Assembly (NCBI RefSeq): GCF_028023875.1
Contig: NZ_JAQIPB010000007.1
Location: forward strand, 273,434-337,433
From: Xenophilus arseniciresistens
GTDB lineage: Bacteria > Pseudomonadota > Gammaproteobacteria > Burkholderiales > Burkholderiaceae_C
DNA length: 64,000 bases
Direction: 5' to 3'
In this document: positions 27,127 to 35,710 of the stretch, piece by piece
Layout of the letters: the number at the start of each line of letters is the position of its first letter
Numbering within the stretch: the first letter of the stretch is position 1
Program-made: the position numbers and the translations under genes
The notes under the pieces: generated by a model
What the model was told of the DNA's origin: nothing
Database searches by the model: none
Seen by the model: the letters and a program-made list of their open reading frames with translations, nothing else

Positions 27127-28599
27127 ATGAGTCTCGTCACGCGATGCCCGGCCTGTGCCACCACTTTCAAGGTGGTGCGCGACCAGCTCCGTATTTCGGA
27201 CGGTTGGGTGCGCTGCGGTCGTTGCAGCGAGGTGTTCGACGCCACCCAGGCGCTGCACGACACCGACTCGGGCCAGGCTGTGGATGCACAGGCCTTCGCG
27301 ACGCCCAAGGCGCCTCCGCTCGAAGCTTCGCCGCCGCTGGCCGCCGAAGCGCCTGAGCAGAGGCAGCCGGATCCGGACAGCCTTCCGCAGCAGGACAAGG
27401 CACTTGCTGCGCCGGCCGATGCGGCTCCACGCCCAGCGCCGGCATCGGGCACGCCCTTTGTGCCTCAGGCCATGGCCTGGCCGGCGTCGGGCGTTCTGGA
27501 CCTGCCGGTCTCTGCCGCGCCCGAAGTGCCTGATGCGTCTGATGTGCCCGGCGGGTCCCGTGCGCCCGGCGCACTCTTCTCGCTCAAGCAGCCTGCGCGC
27601 GAGTCCGCGCCAGCAGCCGAGCCGGCATGGCGTCGCATCCAGATCGCGCAGCCGCAGCAGTCCCAGCCGCCTGCGGCACCTGCGCCTGGAGGACTGCTGG
27701 CCGATGAGCCCTGGCCCATGCGCCATGCCTCGGCCTCGGCCTCGGCCGAGCCTGCGTCTGATGATGCGCAGGTGGCGGCATCGGCGATCGATGCGGCGGT
27801 GGATGCGCAGTTGCAGAAGGCCCTGCGCCAGGCGCGCATCCAGGCCCGGCGCAAAGAACGCAAACAGCAGGCGCTGAGCCGCCTGGATGCTGCTGCGGCC
27901 ACGCCGGCTTTCGCAGCGGAGCGCCCGGCGCCGGCAGGCGTGCGCCAGACGGTTGCCCAAGCAACGGCAAAGGCTCCGGCGCCCGTCAGCAAGCCTCCGA
28001 TGCGCAGCGTCGCGGCGGGGGCCGGAGGCCCGTCCGCCGACACCCTGCTCGATTCCACGCTCTATGGCGCGGAGTTCATGGAGTCCAGGCCCAGCGCGCT
28101 GGACGCGGTCGGCCGCGCGCGCGGCAAGCCCTGGGTCTGGGGCCTGCTGGCGCTGCTTGCGGTCGCCCTGCTGGTGCTGCAGTGGATGCGCCACGAACGC
28201 GATGGCCTCGCCGCCTCACAGCCCGCACTGCGCCCGGCCATCGAAGCCTTGTGCCGGTTCAGCGGCTGCACGCTCGCTGCGCCGCGCCGCATCGCCGCGG
28301 TGCGCATCGACGGCTCCTCCTTCACGCCCGCGCGCGAGGCCGGGCAGTTCGAGCTGCTGTTCACGCTGCGCAATGCCGACTCCGCCGTGGTGGCCATGCC
28401 GTCCATCGAGCTGTCGCTGCTCGACGGCAACGAGCGGGCCGTCATGCGCCGGGTCTTTCATCCCGCTGATTTCGGCGCGCCGGCGCAGCTGGCGCCGCGG
28501 GCCGAGCAGCGCGCCGAACTGCGTCTGCTGTTGCAGCCGCCGCCGGAGCAGCGCGTGTCTGCGGTGGTGGGCTACAGCATGCTGGCTTTCTATCCCTGA
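27127..28599 (+). CDS. Zinc-ribbon, DUF3426 membrane protein
   Basis: A 490-residue protein of the MJ0042-type zinc-finger/DUF3426 group. The N-terminal zinc ribbon has CPAC (Cys7, Cys10) and CGRC (Cys30, Cys33). A long Ala/Pro-rich, low-complexity region (about 60-325) follows, then one membrane helix near residues 335-353 (VWGLLALLAVALLVL) and a C-terminal beta domain with RRIAAVRIDGSSFTPA and the LSLLDGNERAVMRRVF motif typical of DUF3426. Topology is probably zinc ribbon in the cytoplasm, domain in the periplasm. Function is not known. It follows prmA by 44 nt in a conserved Burkholderiales order and is followed by the PfkB gene. Confidence 0.88.
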   Translation: MSLVTRCPACATTFKVVRDQLRISDGWVRCGRCSEVFDATQALHDTDSGQAVDAQAFATPKAPPLEASPPLAAEAPEQRQPDPDSLPQQDKALAAPADAAPRPAPASGTPFVPQAMAWPASGVLDLPVSAAPEVPDASDVPGGSRAPGALFSLKQPARESAPAAEPAWRRIQIAQPQQSQPPAAPAPGGLLADEPWPMRHASASASAEPASDDAQVAASAIDAAVDAQLQKALRQARIQARRKERKQQALSRLDAAAATPAFAAERPAPAGVRQTVAQATAKAPAPVSKPPMRSVAAGAGGPSADTLLDSTLYGAEFMESRPSALDAVGRARGKPWVWGLLALLAVALLVLQWMRHERDGLAASQPALRPAIEALCRFSGCTLAAPRRIAAVRIDGSSFTPAREAGQFELLFTLRNADSAVVAMPSIELSLLDGNERAVMRRVFHPADFGAPAQLAPRAEQRAELRLLLQPPPEQRVSAVVGYSMLAFYP

Positions 28600-28666
28600 C
28601 GGCCGGCACGCCCTCTGCCGACGAGGGCGTCTCCTTCATCTTCCCCTTCTTGCGAGTGCACTTTCC

Positions 28667-29569
28667 ATGGCAGCAGTGATTTGTGGTTCCCTGGCCTTCG
28701 ACACGATCATGACCTTTGACGGTCGGTTCGCGGACCAGATCCTTCCCGACCAGTTGCACATCCTCAATGTGTCCTTCCTGGTGCCCGGCCTGCGGCGCGA
28801 CTTCGGCGGCTGCGCTGGCAACATCGCCTATGCCCTCAATGCCCTGGGCGGGCAGGCACTGCCCATGGCAACGGTGGGCACCGACGGCGCCGACTACGTC
28901 GCGCGGCTGCAGGCGCTGGGCATCGGCACCGACTTCGTGCGCGTGCTGGAAGACAGCTACACGGCCCAGTGCTACATCACGACGGACATGGCCAACAACC
29001 AGATCACGGCCTTCCATCCGGGTGCGATGCAGCAGGCGCACCTGACGCCCGTGGTGGCGCGCGAGGACATCCGGCTGGGCATCGTCGCGCCGGACGGCCG
29101 CGAAGCCATGGTTCAGCACGCGGCGCAGTTCAAGGCTGCCGGCATCCCTTTCGTCTTCGACCCCGGCCAGGGCCTGCCGATGTTCGACGGCGAGGAACTG
29201 CGCCGTTTCGTCGAACAGGCCGACTGGGTGGTGGTGAACGACTACGAGGCGCGCATGCTCAGCGATCGCACAGGCTGGAGCTTCGATGCGATCTCAGGCC
29301 ATGTGCAGGGCCTGGTCGTGACCCTGGGTGAACAGGGCTGCGAACTGTGGATCGATGGCCGCAGGAGCGTGGTGCCTGCGTTCACGCCCGAGGCCGTGGT
29401 GGACCCCACGGGCTGCGGCGATGCCTGGCGCGGCGCGCTGCTCTATGGCCTGGAGCGTGGCTGGCCGCTGCAGCGCTGTGCCGAGCTTGGCAACCGGCTG
29501 GGCGCCCTCAAGGTGGCGCAGCGCGGGCCGCAGAACTACACGGTGGATCGCACGCAGTTCGACCTTTGA
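28667..29569 (+). CDS. PfkB-family carbohydrate/nucleoside kinase
   Basis: A 300-residue ribokinase-superfamily kinase, close in style to adenosine kinase-like proteins. It starts MAAVICGSLAFDTIMTF, has the sugar-binding GGCAGNIAYALNALGG and AHPG-like FHPGAMQQAH, and the C-terminal DPTGCGDAWRGALLYGL, where Asp252 is the catalytic base and the Thr-Gly-x-Gly-Asp loop is the anion hole. The substrate (adenosine or another nucleoside or sugar) cannot be told from sequence. The start was chosen for the canonical N-terminus; the longer open frame upstream overlaps the previous gene and is not real. Confidence 0.9.
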   Translation: MAAVICGSLAFDTIMTFDGRFADQILPDQLHILNVSFLVPGLRRDFGGCAGNIAYALNALGGQALPMATVGTDGADYVARLQALGIGTDFVRVLEDSYTAQCYITTDMANNQITAFHPGAMQQAHLTPVVAREDIRLGIVAPDGREAMVQHAAQFKAAGIPFVFDPGQGLPMFDGEELRRFVEQADWVVVNDYEARMLSDRTGWSFDAISGHVQGLVVTLGEQGCELWIDGRRSVVPAFTPEAVVDPTGCGDAWRGALLYGLERGWPLQRCAELGNRLGALKVAQRGPQNYTVDRTQFDL

Positions 29570-29646
29570 TGCCCCCGGCGCTTGCGGCTTTGCATGTGCG
29601 GGCCGCGGCACACCGGATGTGAGCGGAAGCTGAAAGGGCGCAAAAA

Positions 29647-29674
29647 AAGCCCGGCACCGCAAGGCGCCGGGCTT
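29647..29674 (-). terminator. Terminator of the histone H1-like gene
   Basis: Minus-strand hairpin AAGCCCGGCGCC/GGTGCCGGGCTT followed by a run of seven T, 18 nt after the stop. A PfkB transcript from the other strand would also meet this stem. Confidence 0.85.
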
Positions 29675-29691
29675 GGACGGCCGGATGACCG

Positions 29692-30240
<549 letters not shown>

Positions 30241-30311
30241 TTCTTTCTCCTTGATCAAGTTGACAAACAACTTATGAAAGCGCCTGGTGCTCAGCGTGCC
30301 GCACCAGACGA

Positions 30312-30346
30312 TTCATGGCGCCGGAGCTAAGCCCCGGCGCCATGAA
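30312..30346 (-). terminator. Strong hairpin after nrdB
   Basis: A perfect 13-bp stem, TTCATGGCGCCGG (30312-30324) with CCGGCGCCATGAA (30334-30346), lies 77 nt after the nrdB stop. There is no T-run on either strand, so it may be an mRNA 3'-end stabiliser more than an intrinsic terminator. Confidence 0.55.
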
Positions 30347-30423
30347 CACGGAAACCCCAGCCGCTGCACTCTGAGGTGCATGTTGCGGCCGGGGCGATTC
30401 TTGAAAGCATTCGACTGCGGAAT

Positions 30424-31575
30424 TCAATCCCAGGACAACGCCCCACCCGACTGGTACTCGATCACCCGGGTCTCGAAGAAATTGCGTTCCTTCTTCAGGT
30501 CGATCATCTCGCTCATCCAGGGGAAGGGGTTCTCTTCGTTGGGGAACAAGGCTTCCAGGCCGATCTGCGTGGCGCGGCGATTCGCGATGTAGCGCAGGTA
30601 GCCCTTGAACATGGAGGCATTCATGCCGAGCACGCCGCGCGGCATCGTGTCTTCGGCGTAGCGGTATTCGAGCTCGACGGCCTTGAGGAACAGCGCCTTG
30701 ATCTCGGCCTTGAACTCGGCCGTCCACAGGTGCGGGTTCTCGAGCTTGAGCTGGTTGATCAGGTCGATGCCGAAGTTGCAGTGCATCGACTCGTCGCGCA
30801 GGATGTACTGGTACTGCTCCGCCGCGCCGGTCATCTTGTTCTGGCGGCCCAGCGCCAGGATCTGCGTGAAGCCGACGTAGAAGAACAGGCCTTCCATCAG
30901 GCAGGCGAAGACGATCAGGCTCTTGAGCAGCTTCTGGTCGTTCTCGGGCGTGCCGGTCTTGAAGTCCGGGTTCATGATCGCCTCGATGAAGGGGATCAGG
31001 AACTCGTCCTTGTCGCGGATCGACTGCACCTCGTTGTAGGCGTTGAAGATCTCGGATTCGTCCAGGCCCAGCGACTCGACGATGTACTGGTAGGCGTGCG
31101 TGTGGATCGCTTCTTCGAAAGCCTGGCGCAGCAGGAACTGGCGGCATTCGGGCGCCGTGATGTGGCGGTAGGTGCCCAGCACGATGTTGTTGGCGGCCAG
31201 CGAATCGGCCGTCACGAAGAAGCCGAGGTTGCGCTTGACGATGCGGCGCTCGTCCTCGGTCAGACCGTTCGGGTCTTTCCAGAGCGCGATGTCGCGGTTC
31301 ATGTTCACTTCCTGCGGCATCCAGTGGTTGGCGCAGGTGGCGAGGTACTTTTCCCAGGCCCACTTGTACTTGAAGGGCACCAGCTGGTTGACGTCGGTCT
31401 GGCCGTTGATGATGCGCTTGTCGGCCGCGTTCACGCGGCGGGCGCTGGCGCCGGAGGCGTCAGACGATGCAGCAGAAGTCGGTGCAGCCATCGAGCCACC
31501 AGCAGGGGTCGATGCCACGGGGTTGGGCTGGCTCCGCGGTGCGGAGTGCTTGACTTCGTCGTCCCAGGTCAACAT
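30424..31575 (-). CDS. nrdB: Ribonucleotide reductase class Ia, beta subunit NrdB
   Basis: NrdB holds the diiron-tyrosyl radical cofactor used by NrdA. The 383-residue protein has a Ser/Ala/Pro-rich N-terminal extension (residues ~8-48) before the ferritin-like core. Metal and radical residues are in place: [12 protein letters not shown] has Glu, His (+3) and radical Tyr (+7) as in E. coli E115-H118-Y122; MEGLFFY supplies a Glu ligand and [10 protein letters not shown] the last Glu and His. I chose the ATG giving [10 protein letters not shown]; a TTG four codons upstream is in frame but less likely. It follows nrdA by 213 nt and is probably in the same NrdR-controlled operon. Confidence 0.95.
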   Translation of the reverse strand: MLTWDDEVKHSAPRSQPNPVASTPAGGSMAAPTSAASSDASGASARRVNAADKRIINGQTDVNQLVPFKYKWAWEKYLATCANHWMPQEVNMNRDIALWKDPNGLTEDERRIVKRNLGFFVTADSLAANNIVLGTYRHITAPECRQFLLRQAFEEAIHTHAYQYIVESLGLDESEIFNAYNEVQSIRDKDEFLIPFIEAIMNPDFKTGTPENDQKLLKSLIVFACLMEGLFFYVGFTQILALGRQNKMTGAAEQYQYILRDESMHCNFGIDLINQLKLENPHLWTAEFKAEIKALFLKAVELEYRYAEDTMPRGVLGMNASMFKGYLRYIANRRATQIGLEALFPNEENPFPWMSEMIDLKKERNFFETRVIEYQSGGALSWD

Positions 31576-31788
31576 AGAAATTTCCAATGCTCAATTATCA
31601 GAGCAACGTTGCGTGTTTGAGAAGTTGCGCGCGCGCGCTGGCACGCAAATTTGTTGTGCGCAGGCATCGAGCGATCACGTCGACGCGGCACCGGGGCGAT
31701 TGGGTGAGGGGCTGCGGACCGCAGCAAGCAGCTTCGTCGTGTTGTCGAAGCCCGGATGCGTTGCGGTCCGCGCCGATGCCTCATCGCA

Positions 31789-34740
31789 TCACTGGCAGGC
31801 TTCGCAGCCCGGATCGTCGATGGCGCAGAACTTGATGTCGGTGGCCGGCGTGGCGTTCATCTGTGCCTGTGCGGCAGCCGCTGCAGCTTCGAGTGCGCTC
31901 GGGGCTGCGGCCTTCGCGGCAGGTGCCGGTGCGGCGGCCATCGGCGTGCTGCTGCCGGAGGAGACTGCGTTCAGGCGACCCGACTGCACCGTGGACTTCT
32001 CCGCGTGCGTGGCGCTGGTGGTGCGCAGGTAGTAGGTGGTCTTGAGGCCGCGCGTCCAGGCCAGCGTGTAGGTGTCGTGCAGCTTCTTGCCCGAGGCGCC
32101 GGCCATGTAGATGTTCAGCGACTGGGCCTGGTCGATCCACTTCTGGCGGCGGGCGGCAGCCTCGACCAGCCATTGCGGCTCGACTTCGAAGGCCGTGGCG
32201 TACAGGGCCTTGATGTCCTGCGGCACGCGGTCGATGGGTCGCAGCGAGCCGTCGAAGTGCTTGAGGTCCATGACCATCACGTCGTCCCACAGGCCCAGGC
32301 GCTTGAGGTCGCGCACCAGGTAGTGGTTGATGACGGTGAACTCGCCCGACAGGTTCGACTTGACCGACAGGTTGCCGAAGCAGGGTTCGATCGAGGCGTC
32401 GACGCCGATGATGTTGGAGATGGTCGCCGTGGGGGCGATGGCCACGCAGTTGGAGTTGCGCATGCCGTCGGCCTTGATCTTGGCGCGCAGGCTGTCCCAG
32501 TCCAGCGAGCTGGAGCGGTCCACTTCCACATAGCCGCCGCGGGCCTTTTCCAGCAGGTCCAGCGAATCGATGGGCAGGATGCCGCGGTCCCACAGCGAAC
32601 CCTTGTAGGTCGCGTAGCGGCCGCGCTCGCGGGCCAGCTCGGTCGAGGCCCAGTAGGCGTGGTAGCAGATGGCTTCCATCGAGCGGTCGGCGAATTCGAC
32701 GGCCTGTTCGCTGCCGTAGGGAATGCGCAGTTCGTACAGCGCGTCCTGGAAGCCCATCAGGCCCAGGCCCACGGGGCGGTGGCGCAGGTTGGAGTCACGC
32801 GCCTTCTTCACGGCGTAGTAGTTGATGTCGATCACGTTGTCGAGCATCCGCATCGCGGTGGAGATGGTCTTCTTGAGCTTCTCCTGGTCGACGGCGCCGT
32901 CCTTCAGGTGCTGCAGCAGGTTCACCGAGCCCAGGTTGCAGACGGCAGTTTCGGTGTCGCTGGTGTTCAGCGTGATCTCGGTGCACAGGTTGGACGAGTG
33001 CACCACGCCCACATGCTGCTGCGGCGAGCGCACGTTGCAGGCGTCCTTGAAGGTGATCCAGGGATGGCCGGTCTCGAACAGCATCGAGAGCATCTTGCGC
33101 CACAGGTCGGTGGCCGGCAGCGTCTTGCTGGGCTTGATCTCGCCGCGGGCGGCCTTCTCTTCATAGGCCACGTAGGCACGCTCGAAGTCGGCGCCGAACA
33201 GGTCGTGCAGGTCGGGCACGGAGGAGGGCGAGAACAGCGTCCAGTTGCCCTTTTCCATCACGCGGCGCATGAACAGGTCGGGGATCCAGTTCGCCGTGTT
33301 CATGTCGTGCGTGCGGCGGCGGTCGTCGCCGGTGTTCTTGCGCAGTTCCAGGAATTCCTCGATGTCCAGGTGCCAGGTCTCGAGGTAGGTGCAGACCGCG
33401 CCCTTGCGCTTGCCGCCCTGGTTCACGGCCACGGCCGTGTCGTTGACCACCTTCAGGAAGGGCACGACGCCCTGCGATTCGCCGTTGGTGCCCTTGATGT
33501 GCGAGCCCAGGGCGCGCACGCGGGTCCAGTCGTTGCCCAGGCCACCCGCAAACTTCGACAGCAACGCGTTCTCCTTGATCGACTCGTAGATGCCGTCCAG
33601 GTCGTCGGGCACGGTGGTCAGGTAGCAGCTGGACAGCTGCGAGCGCAGCGTGCCGCTGTTGAACAGCGTGGGCGTGCTGGACATGAAATCGAAGCTCGAC
33701 AGCACCTCGTAGAACTCGATGGCGCGGGCTTCGCGGTCGATCTCGTTCAGGGCCAGGCCCATGGCCACGCGCATGAAGAAGGCCTGCGGCAGCTCGATGC
33801 GGGTCTTGCGCACGTGCAGGAAGTAGCGGTCGTACAGGGTCTGCAGGCCCAGGTAGTCGAACTTCAGGTCGCGGTCGGCCTTCAGCGCCGCGCCCAGGCG
33901 GGCCAGGTCGTACTGCAGCAGCTTTTCGTCGAGCAGTTCGTTCTCCACGCCCTTCTTGATGAATTGCGGGAAGTAGTCGGCATAGGCGCTGCCCATCTCG
34001 GCCTGCGTCACTTCGCGACCAAGCACTTCCTTCAGGATCGTGTGCAGCAGCAGGCGGGCGGTGGCGTAGGTGTAGTCAGGGTCCTTCTCGATCAGCGTGC
34101 GGGCGGCCAGGATGGAGGCCTTGTAGACCTCGTCCAGCGGCACGCCGTCGTACAGGTTGCGCATGGTTTCGGCCACGATGGGCTCGGCCCGCACATGCTC
34201 GCCCAGGTTCGCACAGGCCGATTGCAGCAGCGCGTGCAGCGCGGCCGAATCCAGCGGCACGCGCTCGCCGCGGTCCAGCACATGCAGCGCAGGCTGCGCG
34301 GCGGGCGCGACTTCCTGCTCGCCCTGGCGCAGGCGCTCCTGCGTGCGGCGCTCGCGGTACAGCACATAGGCGCGCGCCACTTCATGGTGGCCGCCGCGCA
34401 TCAGGCCCAGTTCCACATGGTCCTGCACGTCTTCGATGTGGAAGGTGCCGCCGCCCGGACGCGAGCGCACCAGCGCGCGCACCACCGCGTCGGTCAGGCC
34501 TTCCACGGTCTCGCGCACGCTGGCCGAGGCCGCGCCCTGGGTGCCATGCACGGCCAGGAAGGCCTTCATCAGCGCCACGGCGATCTTGTTCGGCTCGAAG
34601 GGCACCACGGCGCCGTTGCGCCGGATGATCTGGTAGTGGGCAAGGGCGGCCAGACCCGCGCCTCCGGCCACATCGCGGCTGGCGGGGGTCTGCGCAGGCT
34701 TGAGGCGGGGGGTGGAGGGCGTGTTCAGAGCTTCTTGCAT
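31789..34740 (-). CDS. nrdA: Ribonucleotide reductase class Ia, alpha subunit NrdA
   Basis: NrdA reduces ribonucleoside diphosphates to deoxy forms. At 983 residues it is longer than E. coli NrdA (761) and like the Pseudomonas-type enzyme. An ATP-cone begins near residue 34 (YQIIRRNGAVVPFEPNKI) and a second cone-like segment follows (~residue 120, LHVLDRGERVPLDS). The catalytic barrel has NLCTEITLN, with the thiyl-radical Cys flanked by Asn and Glu, and AVCNLGSVNL with a redox Cys. The C-terminus ends PGCEACQ, the thioredoxin-linked Cys pair, after a ~50-residue Ala/Ser-rich linker. An AGAGGA Shine-Dalgarno precedes the ATG. Two ATP cones suggest dATP feedback. Confidence 0.96.
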   Translation of the reverse strand: MQEALNTPSTPRLKPAQTPASRDVAGGAGLAALAHYQIIRRNGAVVPFEPNKIAVALMKAFLAVHGTQGAASASVRETVEGLTDAVVRALVRSRPGGGTFHIEDVQDHVELGLMRGGHHEVARAYVLYRERRTQERLRQGEQEVAPAAQPALHVLDRGERVPLDSAALHALLQSACANLGEHVRAEPIVAETMRNLYDGVPLDEVYKASILAARTLIEKDPDYTYATARLLLHTILKEVLGREVTQAEMGSAYADYFPQFIKKGVENELLDEKLLQYDLARLGAALKADRDLKFDYLGLQTLYDRYFLHVRKTRIELPQAFFMRVAMGLALNEIDREARAIEFYEVLSSFDFMSSTPTLFNSGTLRSQLSSCYLTTVPDDLDGIYESIKENALLSKFAGGLGNDWTRVRALGSHIKGTNGESQGVVPFLKVVNDTAVAVNQGGKRKGAVCTYLETWHLDIEEFLELRKNTGDDRRRTHDMNTANWIPDLFMRRVMEKGNWTLFSPSSVPDLHDLFGADFERAYVAYEEKAARGEIKPSKTLPATDLWRKMLSMLFETGHPWITFKDACNVRSPQQHVGVVHSSNLCTEITLNTSDTETAVCNLGSVNLLQHLKDGAVDQEKLKKTISTAMRMLDNVIDINYYAVKKARDSNLRHRPVGLGLMGFQDALYELRIPYGSEQAVEFADRSMEAICYHAYWASTELARERGRYATYKGSLWDRGILPIDSLDLLEKARGGYVEVDRSSSLDWDSLRAKIKADGMRNSNCVAIAPTATISNIIGVDASIEPCFGNLSVKSNLSGEFTVINHYLVRDLKRLGLWDDVMVMDLKHFDGSLRPIDRVPQDIKALYATAFEVEPQWLVEAAARRQKWIDQAQSLNIYMAGASGKKLHDTYTLAWTRGLKTTYYLRTTSATHAEKSTVQSGRLNAVSSGSSTPMAAAPAPAAKAAAPSALEAAAAAAQAQMNATPATDIKFCAIDDPGCEACQ

Positions 34741-34813
34741 TCGTATTCCTCTTGGTGGCGGTAATTCTGGTCCGGCAGCAGCGGCAAAAGCGGGTGCGTG
34801 TCGTGACGGCTGC

Positions 34814-34860
34814 ACACTATATCTAGTGGTGGAGCCCCTCACAACCCACTGGATGTAGCG
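34814..34860 (-). promoter_or_regulatory. nrdA promoter with two NrdR boxes
   Basis: On the minus strand TTGTGA (34844-34839), 17-nt spacer, TATAGT (34821-34816) forms a good sigma-70 promoter about 70 nt upstream of nrdA. Two NrdR-like boxes are present on the same stretch: box 1 at 34814-34829 (+ strand ACACTATATCTAGTGG) overlaps the -10, and box 2 at 34846-34860 (+ strand CCACTGGATGTAGCG) lies just upstream of the -35. They are 32 bp apart start to start, about three helical turns, as in known NrdR operators. Binding would repress at high dATP/ATP. nrdR itself is not in the window. Confidence 0.82.
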
Positions 34861-35095
34861 TTAACCAGCGCCTGCAGGGTCGGGGAAGCGCCGAAGTGTG
34901 ATGAACGCCCGCCGCCAGGCCGCTTCAGCGTTGGGAGTGCCGCCTTCAAGCCAGCAGACATGCGGCCTGGCGCAGCATTTGCGCTGCCAGCCCGCATGGT
35001 TGCTGCGCCTGCGAGGCGCCTTTGCGTGCATGGGCCGGATGCACCAGGGCCAAAGAAAAAAATCAGGGCGGGGTTGGTACCGCCGTTTCGCCAGC

Positions 35096-35710
35096 CTAGC
35101 GCTGCAAGCTGGCGGGCGGAAAGCGGCTCTCGGGCCATCGCAGCTGTAGGCGCAGGCGCCGCCAGTCGAAGCCGGGACCCGGGTCCTGCTTGCGGCCCGG
35201 CGCGATGTGCTCGTGGCCCGCCACATGGGCGATGGGATGGTTGCGCGCCAGCGCAGGCATCAGCCGCGCCAGAGCCTCGTATTGGGCATCGTCGAAAAGC
35301 TCGCCTTCCAGGCCTTCCAGCTCGATGCCGATGGAGTCGTCGTTGCAGTTGCTGCGCCCGCGCCAGGCCGAGGCGCCGGCATGCCAGGCCCGCGCCTCGG
35401 TGCTCACGAACTGCCACACGCTGCCGTCGCGCCGCACATAGAAATGGGCCGAGACCTCGATGCCGCGGATCTGCTGGAAGTAGGGGTGGGCGTCCCAGTC
35501 CAGACTGTTGGTGAACAGCGCCTGCACCTCCTGGCCGCCGTACTGGCCGGGTGGCAGGCTGATGGAATGCAGAACGATCAGGTCGATCTGCGCACCGGCC
35601 GGCCGCGGGCCGAAGTTGGGCGAGCGCAGCTGCCGGGCGGGCTGCCACCAGCCCTGGTCCCACTCGGGCCGGGCGGGTGGGGGGCTGCCCGGCTCAGCCG
35701 TCTTCGTCAT
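35096..35710 (-). CDS. ampD: 1,6-anhydro-N-acetylmuramyl-L-alanine amidase AmpD
   Basis: AmpD cleaves the peptide from anhydro-muropeptides imported during wall recycling, in the cytoplasm. The 204-residue amidase_2 enzyme has LIVLHSISLPPGQYGG (zinc His), HFYVRRDGSVWQFV, the Asn-Cys-Asn-Asp-Asp-Ser-Ile-Gly-Ile-Glu segment and GHEHIAPGRKQDPGPGFDW with the other zinc His and Asp. No signal peptide, which fits AmpD and not AmiD. The ATG chosen overlaps the pilR 3' end by 17 nt; four codons upstream another start exists. Works with Mpl (21 kb) in recycling. 34861-35095 downstream holds no gene I can support. Confidence 0.93.
   Translation of the reverse strand: MTKTAEPGSPPPARPEWDQGWWQPARQLRSPNFGPRPAGAQIDLIVLHSISLPPGQYGGQEVQALFTNSLDWDAHPYFQQIRGIEVSAHFYVRRDGSVWQFVSTEARAWHAGASAWRGRSNCNDDSIGIELEGLEGELFDDAQYEALARLMPALARNHPIAHVAGHEHIAPGRKQDPGPGFDWRRLRLQLRWPESRFPPASLQR

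Noticed and set aside
27887..28666. N-terminal extension of the PfkB kinase frame into the zinc-ribbon gene
   Set aside because: The extension is an off-frame reading of the zinc-ribbon gene; kinase homology begins at MAAVICGSLAFD.
31576..31587. TTG start four codons upstream of the nrdB ATG
   Set aside because: The ATG has a GGAAA upstream and gives the expected MLTWDDE N-terminus; TTG starts are rare.
31711..31725. Palindrome GCTGCGGACCGCAGC between nrdA and nrdB as a terminator or operator
   Set aside because: No T-run and no match to NrdR boxes; nrdAB are expected to be co-transcribed. Could be a weak processing site but unsupported.
31756..34764. About 1000-codon plus-strand open frame opposite nrdA
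   Set aside because: Antisense shadow of nrdA with low-complexity translation.
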